Origin: Atriophallophorus winterbourni
Taxonomy: Eukaryota > Platyhelminthes > Trematoda > Plagiorchiida > Microphallidae
Assembly: GCA_013407085.1 (NCBI GenBank)
Contig: JACCGJ010010800.1
Span: forward strand, 1 to 64,000
DNA: 64,000 nucleotides
Direction: 5' to 3'
Shown here: positions 12,073 through 24,205 of the stretch, piece by piece
Layout of the letters: the number at the start of each line of letters is the position of its first letter
How positions within the stretch are numbered: position 1 is the first letter of the stretch
Notes under the pieces: model-generated
Databases searched by the model: none
What the model saw: the letters and a program-made list of their open reading frames with translations, nothing else
What the model was told of the DNA's origin: nothing
Position numbers and translations under genes: made by a program

Positions 12073-13118
12073 ATGACGATGTCTCAACGTATATCTCAGC
12101 TCTCTGCTACGGCGTTCCCGAGACGCGACGCGCCCTTGGCTCTCCCAGCGGCTAGGGTGAAAAGTAAGCTAGCTGGGGCCATAAATATCCGTAAGGTCTT
12201 TTATTTGGGATGTTGGAACGTACGGACACTGCGTGACGTTGGTAGTCAAGCAATCACGATGCGCTCTTTATTGGACTACCAAGTAGATGTTGCTTGTCTT
12301 TCCGAGGTCCGCCTTCCCGGACACGGATCCAAATCGATCAAGGTCCCCGGAGTCGATCGTAATTATTGGCTTTTTTATAGTGGGCCCGAGGATGGATCTG
12401 GTCAGCATGGAGTAGCGATAGCGCTCAGCGACCATGCTAAACAAGCACTCATGTCATGGATGCCTGTATCCCCGAGAATTGCGGTGGTCCGGCTGAGGGG
12501 TCACCCTTTGAATATAACAGTCGTTTCGGTGTATGCCCCAACCCTATCAGCCGACCAAACTACAAAAGACGATTTTTATAACCAACTTCAATCCGTAGTC
12601 GATAGAGTTGCTGGAAACGACGTACTGGTTGTGGCTGGTGACTGGAACGCTCGTACAGGATCAGCAGATTCCGCAACAAACCGAATCCTGGGAAAATTTG
12701 GCCTAGGGCAGCGCTGCGCGAATGGCGATCGACTGATCGAGTTTGCGGCCTACAATCACCTATGCGTCTGTAACACTAAATTCCAGCACCCTAAAAAAAC
12801 ACTTGGTCACATGGTACTCGAACGATGGTAGAACGGCGAACCAGATCGATTATGTTCTAATTCGCGCACGTTGGATGTCTTCGGTGCTCGACTGTAGGTC
12901 CTATCGTGGAGCCGAAACAGGGAACGCAGCAGGCACCGATCACACACTTGTTCGCGCAAAGCTCCGACTTCGCCTGCTAAACCGCCAAAGGAAAACTCCT
13001 AGGAAGCGCTTAAACTTGGAAGCCTTAGGAAACCCGACCCAACGTAAGAAGCTCATTGACGATATCGCTGAGCGGTTGGATGGGATGATGCATCAGTCGA
13101 ACAACAGTGGTCCAGACT
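12073..13118 (+). pseudogene. RTE endonuclease domain (frameshifted)
   Basis: An apurinic-endonuclease-like domain: CWNVRTLRD at the N-terminus, LSEVRLPG, VVAGDWNART, NQIDYVLI at about 12838 and GTDHTLVRAKL at about 12937 carry the expected Asn, Glu, Asp-Asn and Asp-His catalytic positions. The frame shifts within a run of seven A residues at about 12792-12798, and shifts again near 13100 before the RT frame begins. The first ATG at 12073 is the best start. It would nick the target DNA for target-primed reverse transcription. Confidence 0.8.
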
Positions 13119-13129
13119 GAAGACCGCTA

Positions 13130-15127
13130 CTCAGACTGCAGCACTAAAAACCCTAGGCACGGCCTCTCGTCGCCGACGAGATTGGATTTCTCAGAACACC
13201 ATCGAGCTCTCTGCCCGGGCAAGAGACGCCCGAATGCATGGTGCATCTGATTACCGCCTCCTTAGGAGAGCTGCTACACGATCAGCCCGCAAGGATCGTC
13301 AGCTATATTGGGCAGAAACCGCATCCGAAATGGAAGCCGCAGCAAGTATAGGAGACTTTGGACGACTGTTTCGCCTGATTCGCAGAGCATCTGGAAGCTG
13401 TGGTTTTTGTACGAACCTTCGAGATTCGTCAGGACAGATGATATTTGACCTTCATCAAAAGATAGATAGGTGGGTTGAGCACTTCAGTCAGCTACTGAAC
13501 CGCCCGTCATCTATCAATGCAGTATTCACTTCCCCGATAAATAGCTGTGAATACCCGGTCAACTGCGAGGCACCATCAGAATACGAGATATCAAGTGTTT
13601 TACGACGAATGCAGAATGGTAAATCGCCAGGTGAGGACGGAATTTCCGTTGAACTTATTAAAGCCTGTGCCGACGTATTATTATCTCCGCTACATCGGCT
13701 GTTTTGTTCGATCTGGGAGACGGAAGTTTTCCCATCAGACTGGGGGATGTCTATCATTCTACCACTGCCGAAACGTGGAGATAAATCTGTGTGCTCCAAT
13801 TACCGCGGAATAAGTCTAATCGACACCGCTGCTAAAGTGTTTGCAACGCTCCTGCTTAATCGGTTCTCCGCCGAAAGAAATCTGCGCACCAGAGTTAACC
13901 AAGGTGGATTTCGCCCTGGGATGGGTTGCGTAGATCAAATATTTACTTTGCGCAGGATCCTCGAGCACCGTGCACGGTATCAACAGCAAACGATAGCTTG
14001 CTTTATTGACTTCCGCGCCGCCTTCGACTCCGTAGACCGTGGTTGTTTATGGGACATCATGCTAGCGGATGGGGTTCCATTAAAGCTCGTCAGCCTAATC
14101 AGAGCCTATTACAGCTCTACAAGGGCACGGGTTCGTGTCTACGGTGAAGAATCGCGTGAATTTAACTTGCACACAGGAGTCAGGCAAGGTTGTCCGTTAT
14201 CGCCGGTTATGTTTAACTACGTCGTAGACTGGATAATGAACCAGGCGTTAACAGGGTATCAAGGGGTGCAAATTTCAACGGATCTATGGATTTCCGACCT
14301 TGACTACGCTGACGATATAGTCGTTCTGGGCGACAATACCGAAATGCTGCAAAGCGTTTTAGACCGCATTAGTGCCACTGCCGCGAAAGTCGGTCTTGAG
14401 ATAAACGCGGCTAAGACCAAGGCATTTTTTTTATTCCGACACACCAGGCATCCAGCCACTTCGCGTCCAGGGTTGTCCGATCGAATACGTTCCAGTCTTT
14501 AAATACCTCGGCTCAAGTATATTGCCCAATGGTCAGGCGAAAGATGAAGTGAAGTTAAGGGTCGATCGTGCTCGTAATGCGTTTTTGCAGTTGAAAGGCA
14601 CCCTTTGGCGCAAGCCCGGGATCAGCCTAAAAACTAAGACGCGTGTTTATCAAGCAGCGATCCGCCCTGTACTGCTTTATGGATGCGAGACATGGCCTTT
14701 AAGGTCACAGGATGTACGCACATTAGAAGTGTTCGACCATTGGTGCCTTAGGGTAATCTTGGGCATCCGATATACTGACCGAGTATCTAACGCAGCCGTA
14801 CGAGAGCGTTGCAGCGGACTATCTCCACTTTCCGCTCACATACAACGGCGAAGGCTGCAATGGTTTGGCCACGTCCTCCGAAAGACAGACACAGCACTTC
14901 CAAAACTCGTCCTCGACCCCAAACCCGTTCGCACCTGGCGTCGGCGGCAAGGTGGTCAAGTGAAAACCTGGCTGTCAACTGTGAAAGAGGATGTAGACAC
15001 CCTGGGTCTGCGTACCGTCTACGGAGTTCGCAGGTGGGAAAGAGACTGGATCACGATCTGCAACGATCTCGCCTCCGATCGACGTGCGTGGGCTGGTGCG
15101 ATCCGAGACATTAATGAAGCCGGCTAA
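13130..15127 (+). pseudogene. RTE reverse transcriptase (one frameshift)
   Basis: RT motifs in order: YWAETASEM linker; GKSPGEDGISVELIK; SNYRGISLIDTAAKVF; CFIDFRAAFDSVDR (palm A, near 14000); GVRQGCPLSPVMF; LDYADDIVVLG with the YADD box at 14305-14316. The frame breaks in a run of T residues near 14425-14433. Immediately after, the +1 register encodes the expected VFKYLGSSI, then LLYGCETWPL and the zinc-knuckle-like C-terminal region ending at a stop at 15127. No in-frame stop interrupts the domains themselves. Confidence 0.85.
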
Positions 15128-15167
15128 TCCACTCGTGGAGCCAGCCGCACAAAAGTAAAGTAAGTAA

Positions 15168-18034
15168 GGATGACTTCGAGCTTGCCCTATCTGGATATAG
15201 ACTCTTTCGCTTAGATCGAATGAACGCTAGAATCGGTGGTGGGGTAGCCTTACACTTCCAAAAACATATCTCCGTCGCAGTGTTGCCTCGCTTCCAGCAG
15301 ACTGGCTGTATGGCTTAGAGTTAATAGTGCCGTATAAGGACTGCAGCTTCATTTGCCACGATAGGTATCGTTTAGCGTTCTCCCAATACTCAGGTAGATA
15401 CTCTAATATCACAGATCAAAGGTCACAGATCACGGCATCACAGATCACGAATATTGATCATTGTCAACATGCTTTGGATTTCCAAGAATAAAATTTATTT
15501 ATTTATTTAGATATGTCAATATGGTAGATCCCAAAACTGCTTGATTATTGGCGATTTCAATGCTCCTAGCATTGATTAGACTTTGCTAGAGGAAGGTTCT
15601 GGGTCATTCGAGAAGGAATTATTGGACGCTGTGGTTGATGTGGGCCTCGTGCAGAATGTTTCCTATCCGACTAGATTTGGCCCTACTGGGTGTGAGTCCA
15701 TTTTGGACTTGGTATTCACTCTAACGCAGTCTGATATTATTCAGCTTCGGACTGAAGCTCCATTAGGCTGTAGTGATCATGACGCCTTAAGTTTTATTTG
15801 GAAACGCAAAACTGGCTGGCTACCAGATCCAATTCCCAGAAGGAAGTTTTGGAAGGCAGACGCGGGTAGGTAAAGGGAAGTTGCTTTATCTCTTAATTGG
15901 TCTTTCGATCAATCAGCTGATTTTGAAGATTGTTGGCTGGTGATCCATAATAATATTTTGACAGTTATTGAGGTGGCTGTTCCGTTGTCCACACGTCGCC
16001 GTAAGGCGACAGGTCCACCTTGGTTTGAGAAGCAGCTACGGAAACTTGCGGCTACGTCAAAAGCTCTGGTCGATATTCGTAAGCCGGAAAAACGCCGCTG
16101 ACTATGACAACTATCGGCAAGCTATAAACCTTTGCACGGCATTAAAACGCAGAAAACGTATGTTGTGCGAACAGCGATTGGTTGACGAGTCTACTTGTGC
16201 ACCGAAATGGCTATTCGCATAATTTCGTCGCCACACAATGGCGTCGCCCTGTATTCATAATTTGATAGATACTAATGGAGTAGACAATAGTGAGGATGTT
16301 TTGAAAGCTGAAGCCATGGCTAAGCAATATGCCCTCGTGTACTGTCTCGAAGACAGTGATCCCCCTTCTCTATCTAATAATAGTGAGGTCCTGTCTGATG
16401 TTGATGTAGATGCAGAGACGGTTAGACTCCTGTTGGAACAGTTAGACACACAATCCGCGCCAGTACCAGACGGTATTTATCCGTTGGTTTTGCGAGCACT
16501 ATCAGAAGTGTTGTGCGTTCCACCGGTCAGGTTGTTTAAGAAATCTGTAACATTAGGGGTCTAGCCATAAGAATGGAAACATAGTATTATTAAACCTATG
16601 TTTAAGAGTGGGGACCATAGTAGTCCCGCTAATTACAGGTCGGTCACATTGACTTATGTGATCGGTAAAATTTTAGAGATGTTGATCAAGAGGAAATCAG
16701 AGCATTTTCTTTTGGGGTGTGGGCGTTGGTGTCCACAACAACATGGATTCACCAAAAATCGCTCATGCGTAAGTAATCTGCTCCTGGCGCGAGAGAGTTG
16801 GTGCTTTGACTGATTCTGGTCAAGCAGTCGATGTCATTTTTATCGACTTCAGTAAGGCGTTCGACCGTGTGCCCAACCGTCGATTGCTCGTCAAGCTGGA
16901 GGGTTTGGGTATTCAATGTTTTCTACTTAGGTGGATCGAGGCATTCATTTCAGGGCGGTCGAACCCTGTAGAGGTGAATGGAGTTTTGTCTCTAGAGATG
17001 ATAGCAAGCTCCGGAGTGCCGTAGGGATCTGTCCTTGATCCATTGTTATTCAAAATTTTCGTGAATCACATTCCGGATTGGGTAGCCATCGATTGTCTTT
17101 TATTCGCAGATGACCTGAAACTGTGGGCCTCTGTCAGTTCCTGTGATGGCCACAAGCAACTGCAACAATCAGTTGATGACTTAGTCAGCTGGAAACATCG
17201 CTGGTCACTGCCTATAAATGAGGACAAGTGGCCATGCGTATATACTCCGTTGACACTGATGGTGAGTACCTTCTTGGAGGTAAGTCTATTAAAGAGGTGA
17301 CGGTAGGAAAAGACTTAGGGATTCTAGTTATGGATTCCTTGAAGTCGAAGGCTGAAACTTTTCGGAGAATAGGCAGCGCTACCAGGATGCTGTGGGCGAT
17401 TCGGCGTTCATTTGCGACCATCACCCCGCAAATGTTCCAAACACTTTTCTCTGCGTATGTTCGTCTTCTGTTGGAATATGGGCTATTTGTTGCACTTGCT
17501 CAGTCTAAAGGCGAATGCGACTCATTGGAGAGGGTACAAAGCAGGGGCAGTAGGATGGTTCGTGGAATGCGCCAACTCGTGTACGAGGATAGTTCAAGGA
17601 TAGAAGGAGCTTACTGAAAAACAACACCCTAGAACTTCGAAGGGAAATATTTGACCTGCTCCTAACACACCTCATTCTTCTCGGTCAATATGGAGACGAG
17701 TTCCTCCGGTATTTCCGATTAGTAGGTGAGTTGAGGACGCGAGGACATAACTTTAAGTTGCAGAAGCCTAGAGGGCTAAAGCTGAGTAATGCGAGCACGC
17801 TATCCACGCGGGTTGTGAACAATTGGAACTCTCTACCGAAAAGGCTCCTGTCTCTACCATCAGAACGGCAATTCGAATGCGCGTTGGATCAGCATTTGTT
17901 GAGACGAGTGGACTTGATCCCCAGACTGATATAGCGGTGTTTTTCTACTCTCAGGGCTTGCCTTGTCAGCAGAAGTCACCAATGTTTATTGCCGTGATAA
18001 AGCTTGAACGGGATTTTCTCCCTTCTGCTTCCGA
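15168..18034 (+). mobile_element. CR1-like element 'A', 3' part (endonuclease C-terminus, RT, 3' UTR)
   Basis: Endonuclease continues (SYPTRFGPTGCESILDLVFT, then CSDHDALSF, about 15655-15795). RT pieces: PANYRSVTLTYVIGKILE (16627), VIFIDFSKAFDRVPNRR (16832), SSGVP-stop-GSVLDPLLF (17008), CLLFADDLKLWAS (17093), and SLERVQSRGSRMVRGMR (17523). The C-terminus ends in VNNWNSLPKRLLS at a stop at 17932. Several stops and frameshifts make it inactive. A small TCACAGATCA-rich segment with a TTTA run at about 15415-15515 looks like an extra insertion. The UTR recurs at 20860-20950. Confidence 0.75.
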
Positions 18035-19440
18035 ATCCTGACAGGTAGGACCTTTAGAGCACGAGTAGGATCTACGTTGTCGATCCAAACGGTGGTGATA
18101 AGTGGGGTACCTCAGGGGTCTGTGATAAGTCCGCTGCCCTTTCTGATTTTTATCGATGACTTGTCGCCCATCTTGGAGTGCCCGTGCTTCATTTTTGCGG
18201 ATGACGTGAAGTTCATGTGTTCAACGAATGAAGATACTCTGATACACGATCTTGAGCGGGTCATTGACTGGTCCATTCGGTGGGATCTCCCACTGAACCT
18301 CAATAAGTGCCAACGTTTGTCTGCTCTGGTCGACAAGATCACAGTCCGGGTGTCAGGTACTCCTATCAGCGTTGACGACACACTGAGGGTTAAGGACTTG
18401 GGTGTTCTAGTTAGAGCTGACTTCAAATGGGAGGACCAATGCGCTGTTGCAGCGCAACGTGCACGCAATGTGCTCTTTCGGTTGAAGTCGGTGCTTTCCA
18501 GCAGAAGTCCCGACGTGTTCCTGCCACTTTACATGGCGTTAGTCAGGCCGCATTTGGAATATTGTGTCCAGGCATGGTGTCCTCACTACCAGAAGGATGT
18601 CATTCGACTTGAAAGCGTCCAGCGACTAGCAACACGCATGATTAAAGGTCAGCATGGGAAATGTTATGCTGATCGCCTATGGGCTCTGGGTCTTTCCTCT
18701 CTTAAGCGTCGTCGTTTGAGAGGTGATTTGATTGAAACCTTTAAGATCTTAAAGGGTTTAAGCGGCGTAAATTCAGATGACATCTTTACCTTAAGTACTA
18801 AGCTGGGCACTCTCGTACACGCACTCAAACTTGCTAAGGAACGATGTCGACTAGATTCTGGGAAAAAAGTTTTCAGCTTCAGGTTGGTCAACTTCTGGAA
18901 CAAGCTCCCTGAAGAAATTATCTCCTGTAGTTCCGTCTCAACTTTCAAGCATGGTTTAGACCTTGACTGGGGTAAGTTATTCTCTGATTACATCCTATGA
19001 TTACCATGCTAAGGTTGTTTTCCATTTTGCTCGCTATTTATTGTAGCAATTTTAGAGTAGATTCTTATTCTTGATTCTCCATCAGCTGACCTCTCACCTT
19101 GCTGGTGAGGAGAAACTGCCTTTTCTTTTTCCAGCATCAATTATTGCGCGTTGCTGTCCTACTACTATCTGATACATCGCCTGGCACCGCGATCATCCGA
19201 GATTGCGAACATAGAAAAAAGATTATTACCTTTTGGCAGTGCATCGATTATAGCGCGGTGCTCCCCTAACTACATTCTCCTAATCCTACGACCATCAGAG
19301 GTTCCACACGGAGAAAAAGTATGCACCCTTTCGCAGTAGTGGGTGCTTCTCCGCAGCTTTGCACCGAAAGAAATTCTAAACGCTCGATTGGCTTGTCAGC
19401 CACTTACTGAACTGAACTGATTTGAACTGAATTGTCGAAC
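18035..19440 (+). mobile_element. 5'-truncated CR1-like element 'B' copy with long open RT frame
   Basis: Starts abruptly after the end of element A. A 307-codon frame (18077-19000) is intact: VVISGVPQGSVISPLPF, CFIFADDVKFMCS, DFKWEDQCAVAAQRARNVLF, RPHLEYCVQAW, VQRLATRMIKG, LVNFWNKLPEEIIS. The 3' UTR (19001-19440) matches the copy at 10220-10477 and ends in GAACT repeats, an unusual pentamer tail. It is better preserved than the copy at 7775-10565. Confidence 0.8.
18077..19000 (+). pseudogene. CR1-like reverse transcriptase, C-terminal two thirds
   Basis: An uninterrupted frame covers RT from the VPQGS motif and the FADD active site to the C-terminal thumb and RNase-free tail, with an LVNFWNKLPEE ending. 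The N-terminal fingers, palm A and the endonuclease are absent because the element is 5'-truncated, so it cannot be an autonomous enzyme. It is probably not translated from its own promoter. Confidence 0.75.
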
Positions 19441-20436
19441 AATTTTCAGCCTTCCCAGCATCAGCGGTCATTTTGAATTTATTTATATCATTTTTTATAG
19501 TTGTCAATGAATTTATTGGCTAAAAAGCCAGGCTCTCTAAAACCCACAAACACTTAGATGTTAGGTTAAATAGTGAGAGATACTGAAAAAAGTAAAAACA
19601 TATTTAGATATAATGTATTGTAATGCTCAAATCCTCATCATTTTAATTTTTTTTTTACAAACCCTACCGCATTTTCCCCAAAACTCACTAGCTCGTGGCA
19701 ACGGTAAGTTCTCTTTCTGTGCCATTTGCATTTTCCTCACCACTCCGTTAACTGTTTGTCAGTTTCATTGTTCATCCAGATCCCAGTATCGGAAGTCCGT
19801 ATACACGCAGTTTCAACTGACCCTGTTCCGGAGGATGTGGTGGGTTGCTGTGTCCCAAGTTGACGCCCTACCTGTCCAAATGCCACAAAAATCCATTGAT
19901 GATGCACGCTAAACGCGAATGAGGCCCGCTATAAGGCCTTGGAAACTCGAACATTTCTCTCTGCTTTTTCGACCCACCGCTCCATCTATCCTGCGGTTTG
20001 TACAAGCTCTTAGCTTTTTTATACCGTAATAAACTATTGAACTCTTACACACCACAAAGGGTGTTTTGTTTGCTTGTATGTAAGCACCACAATACATTGG
20101 TACTTTATATGCGCCTCGAGCGCTTGGTCAGGAACACTTTGTGATTCTGTATTTGTACATCACCTTTCGGTGATGAGACCTCTCCCATCTTCCATTCACA
20201 GTTACACACGCCTGGGTTATTTACGAATCAATCCTGGTAGTGGCGGGTGTTTTCAAGCACACCTCCGAAAGAATCTGGACACTCGTTTCGATTTGGTCGC
20301 CCTGTGATACTGATATTGATACTGAACTTTGTTTACTTGGATATATGTTTGGCAATAGTCAATATTAATGTTATGATTTTTTATACACGTTTGATTTTAA
20401 AAAAGAAATCAAAGACTGCTTGTGGCGTTTTTGGTA
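19441..20436. other. Repeat-rich stretch without a gene
   Basis: Nothing recognisable until about 20200, where GGTAGTGGCGGGTGTTTTCA and CCGAAAGAATCTGGACACTC (20230-20290) resemble the 3' UTR of CR1-like element B, indicating a small diverged fragment. The 99-codon frame at 19613 has no family match that I can see. Confidence 0.4.
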
Positions 20437-20960
20437 TGATATGATCAGTCTAAAGGCGGATATGATTCCTTGGAGAAAGTAAACAGTAAGGATAATAAGA
20501 TGGTACATGGTATGCGTTACCTCGCGTACGAGGATAGACGGAGCGTTTTTAAACTTTACCCTCTAAAACTTCGACTGGAAAAGTTCGATCTGTCGATGAC
20601 CCGCCGCACCCTTCTCGGCCAAATATTGTGAGTTCTTCCGGTTCCTCATGTAAGGTAGATGAATGGAAGACTCGTGGTCATGACAAGAATGTTTAAGCTG
20701 AGTAATGCGAGCACGCTATCCACACGAGTGGTGAAAACTTGGAACTCGCTACCGAACGAGCTTCTGTCCCTACCATCACAACAGCTATTCAAATGGGGGT
20801 TGGATCAATATTTGTTGAGAATTTAGGACTTAAAATCCTTAGTGATGTAATAGTACTCCCCTAATATCAGCGCCTCTTGTGTTAGCAGAAGTCACTGATG
20901 ATTCCTGTTGTGAAGAAGTGTAAACGAGATTTTATTCCTGCTACTTTCAATCCAGAAGAA
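20437..20960 (+). mobile_element. CR1-like element 'A' 3' end (second copy)
   Basis: Matches 17500-18034 of the other copy: QSKGGYDSLEKV, GMRYLAYEDRRS, KLSNASTLSTRVVKTWNSLP, then the same 3' UTR with the AGCAGAAGTCAC block at 20888. Strongly 5'-truncated and frame-broken. Confidence 0.7.
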
Positions 20961-20984
20961 GAAATTCTGCGGACGAATTCGTAT

Positions 20985-22020
20985 AAAGTATCATGTTTTG
21001 TAACCGAAGAAGTACGGAAAGAAGAGGGGACGTGTAAAAATGGGTAAAGACTGTGACAAATTCTTGAAAATCGGCACGTTATTTCGTCTCAAGACATTTG
21101 CTGCATTTTTTACTCGTAGTCGGACAATTTTCTGTTTGGGGGTCTGGGTCCTCACTTGTTTATTGCTAGCCTGACTACGATTGCAGAGCTTTCGATTAAT
21201 CTGAAATAACGTTCTCAAATCATTCATTCGGCTTGCCTCTTCTGCTTGTTTTGTCAGGTTTTCCACATACCGTCTTTTGTCCTTCCTCGCTGATTTTTTA
21301 ACCTCTTTATCTTTCATTCTATACTCTTCAGTGATGGCATTCCTTTCGTTAGACGGTTTCTTGCTCAGCATGCGTTTCTTTACATCTTTTCTCTCTTCTA
21401 TGAGTTGCCAGGTTTTCGACGAGATCCATGAGGCTTTGCCCCTCTGTCTGTATCCGAGTACTTTTTCTCCGACGGCCTTTAGTGTGCGGTTGAAAATATC
21501 AATCGTCATTGAATCCTTTGGCCGGGCGCTGACTTCCTCTCTCAGGATGGTACCAAAAGCTTTCCTCGTGGCGTCATTGCTCAGCTTATTTCACACAACC
21601 GTGGGCTGCGCTGAATTCCGATATTTGCCCTTCTCAGTTTCAAACAAATCGTTCCCACAACCAGGAAATTGTCGCTACTAATATCGGCACCACGCACAAC
21701 TCTCGCATCTTGTAACGAGCGCCTTCGTTTACCATTTATCATCATGTGATCAATTTGACTTTCTGTTATGCCGTCCGGAGAAGAATAGGTTATTTTATGG
21801 ATGTTTTTGTGGGGGAATAGGGTGCCTCCAACGACAAGATCGTTCTCTTCGCAGAAGTCAAGTAGCTTCTCCCCATTATCATTCTGTTGGCCAACACCAT
21901 GCACTTCCATGGTACGTTTCCTGCCCGTATTTACAGTTCAGGTTGTAGTGTTAAAATCTCCCATTACCACCAGTAGGTCGTGCTTTGAGGTGACCCTCAA
22001 GACTGATTGCATAGCTTGGA
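20985..22020 (-). mobile_element. RTE-like endonuclease and linker fragment
   Basis: The reverse strand reads LRVTSKHDLLVVMGDFNTTT, a stop, then GEKLLDFCEENDLVVGGTLF, SPDGITESQIDHMMINGK, ARVVRGADISSDNFLVVGTI (21581-22020), which is the C-terminal half of an AP-endonuclease-like domain with the GDFN and IDH motifs. The adjacent frame 20991-21509 (SWISSKTWQLIEERKDVKK, KSARKDKRRYVENLTKQAEE, LFQINRKLC) is the linker before RT in RTE-type elements. The RT itself is missing. It is a different, older family than the 11.6-15.2 kb element. Confidence 0.7.
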
Positions 22021-22239
22021 ATTAGGGAATATTCTTTTTTGCTGAGTTGGAGTCCTGCAGCAAAACACTGTCCTTGGAATGTACAAAACGCATTTCGAAT
22101 TCCAGCGCAATACTCGTGTTAAGGTAAGGCGTTGTTAGCCCTGGCACATCCACCCTCGTAAGCTTTGATTTCGCGCAGTATGTTAACAGACTTCTATAGA
22201 ACACCTTTGTGTAATATAGTATTAAACTGGACGTTTCGA

Positions 22240-22333
22240 TTTAGGCTTGGGTAACCTGACAGTAATATCGCCCACGTGCAGTCTCTGACTGTGCGGCACT
22301 TTGGCTGGATCAGGCTTGTGCTTTCATATTATA
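22240..22333 (+). repeat. SINE family A, 5'-truncated copy
   Basis: Keeps the 3' half: AACCTGACAGTA, CCCACGTGCAGTCTCTGACTG, GGCTGGATCAGGCTTGTG and the CATA-type end. Confidence 0.8.
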
Positions 22334-23775
22334 CGATACTGAGTCAAATGCGAATTCAAAGTCTCAAGCGATGACAATTGTCTGCCGATTAGTTTGGCGC
22401 ATTTTTATGATCTGGTGAAGAATACATGTGTGATCGATAGACTAATCGTCTTTCTCGGATCTGCAATTCTGTATACGATGTAAATTTTAGATTGTATATC
22501 GATGCTGATAATGAGATTGATATTTTTCCTTACCTGATTAAAGCGTGAACTTTATATCCTTTTGTGGATATCGGTATTTAACCGATTCTCCCAAATCTGC
22601 GAAATCGATTCTGACAACCGCACCTGAAAAAAGATCTCCCACTCTATCAACCATGATTTAGCCAACTTCCTTAAACAGAACAGGTGGTGTGACACGAGGG
22701 CAATCAGCCTTGAATTATTTCAGGGATTAAAAACATGCTTTACTTTCTGAATTTGTTGGAGTATCATCCATAACTGACCAAACTGTGCCAAATGAGGCGA
22801 TATAACCATTGACAGGCCAGCTAAATTCGATTCTTTATTTCAAACTACCACCACTGTCGTTTTATTCTCGATTAAGTCCTCTATGTTAATTTTCATAGAG
22901 TATTCTGCTTATCCGTCTTTGAATATCATCCTAAATTGCTGACACTTAAGAGTCGTTTGCCTCCTGGAATTGATAACCTACAGCGAGAACCGGCCATTGA
23001 CACACACTGACGAACGCAGTAAATAATAGTAGAGTTATGTGCATTATGATGTGTTGTAGTTTACAGCTAGGACATATTTATAAGTTAGTGCGACGAGATC
23101 GCTTAATGTAAGTGACAAATGCGTATTTGACAAGCTCTATCATTGGTTCCGCGTTGGACGGCCGCCTGCCATTGATCATTTGCTTATCATACATTAAGTT
23201 GTTTGGCACTTTGCCTAATCTCACCCCGGTGCTTTTTCATTATGATAATATTAGAGTTAATGTTGTTGATCACACGAAGTTTTTTTCAAGAAATATGTTT
23301 ATTTGATTTTCACCGGACTTCCTCTATTATAATTTGGTATGATTTATGTTTGATCACGAGGAAAGTATGAAATTACAGGCAACAAGATAATTGCCGTTCT
23401 GTTACAACACCACTCTTAAATAACACTTGAGACAATACATGTTTCTAACGACGGCCAATTTCTTTCAATAATTGTGGCTGCTCTTCTTTATACTTATTGT
23501 AGATTTCTAATCCTATCGCCCCGTTTTGTAGATGTTGTTTTCTCATAACGGTGTCAGGCGTCGCTTCTCATTCTCTATACTGTGCTTCCGGTGATTGTAA
23601 TCTTAAATTCATTGGTAGGTAGGTTGAGTTTAAAATGTTGCTGGTCATTTCATTGAAATCATCTTACAGCATAATAAACTACTAACTATATGCTTGATTG
23701 CCACTGTTCAAAAGTTCCAATAAAGGATCACAGTGATTTTTAGTCAAGCGCACGAGTGGCAAAATTGTTAAGAAA
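22334..23775. other. No gene or repeat recognised
   Basis: AT-rich intergenic sequence upstream of the RAB3GAP2 homologue. I searched both strands for exon-like frames with splice signals and found none that I could support. Confidence 0.4.
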
Positions 23776-24032
23776 GGTATGTATGAAAGCACAAGCCTGA
23801 TCCAGGCAAAGTGCCGCACAGTCAGAGACTACACGTGGGCTAAGATACTGTCAGGTTGCCCAGGCCTAGACAGATATGAGGGGGTAAATAGAAATAGAAA
23901 TGGTAGTGAGACTCCAGCGTGTACTCGCATGCAGCTCACTACCGTTGGCCAATCAATTTAGCACGATGTTAGCCGCACAGCACAGAAATACTGCACGATT
24001 GCACATCCGTGCCGCACGATTGCACATCCGTA
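23776..24032 (-). repeat. SINE family A, full-length copy
   Basis: Reads on the + strand from TATG-type tail (GTATGTATGAAAGCACAAGC) through the GCCTGATCCAGGC and CAGTCAGAGACT(A) hairpins and the CCAGGCCTAGACAGATATGA block to the head GCACGATTGCACATCCGTGC. The head block is duplicated at its end. Confidence 0.9.
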
Positions 24033-24099
24033 CCGAAGAAAGGTATACTTGCATACCACTGTTAAATAGGGAAACCACTGTTTCAAGGCTCACTGAAAC

Positions 24100-24185
24100 T
24101 AAGCTTACTGTCACCACTTGATGACGGCAATCATCTAGAAACCGTTTATGGAGTTTAAGTGCTCCGGATGTGAGCACCACAATTC
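24100..24185 (+). repeat. Degenerate hammerhead repeat fragment
   Basis: Contains CACCACTTGATGACGGCAAT then GAAACC, and the GGATGTGAGCACCACA block shared with 10525. The first core base is C to T and helix II is destroyed, so no activity is expected. Confidence 0.6.
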
Positions 24186-24205
24186 GTTAATAACGATATC
24201 ATTAC

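Larger units (their letters stand above)
11570..15167 (+). mobile_element. Full-length RTE-type non-LTR retrotransposon with target-site duplication
   Basis: This 3.6 kb element has a 5' UTR (11570-12072), an endonuclease-RT coding region (12073-15127) and a 3' end in an AAAGTAAAGTAAGTA-type tail. It is flanked by AGGATGAC at 11562-11569 and 15167-15174 (the A may belong to the tail). Removing it rejoins the CR1 frame exactly. Endonuclease first, then a YADD-box RT, a short UTR and a small tandem tail are typical of RTE elements such as schistosome SR2. The coding region has three frame breaks but almost no other damage, indicating a recent insertion. Confidence 0.88.
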
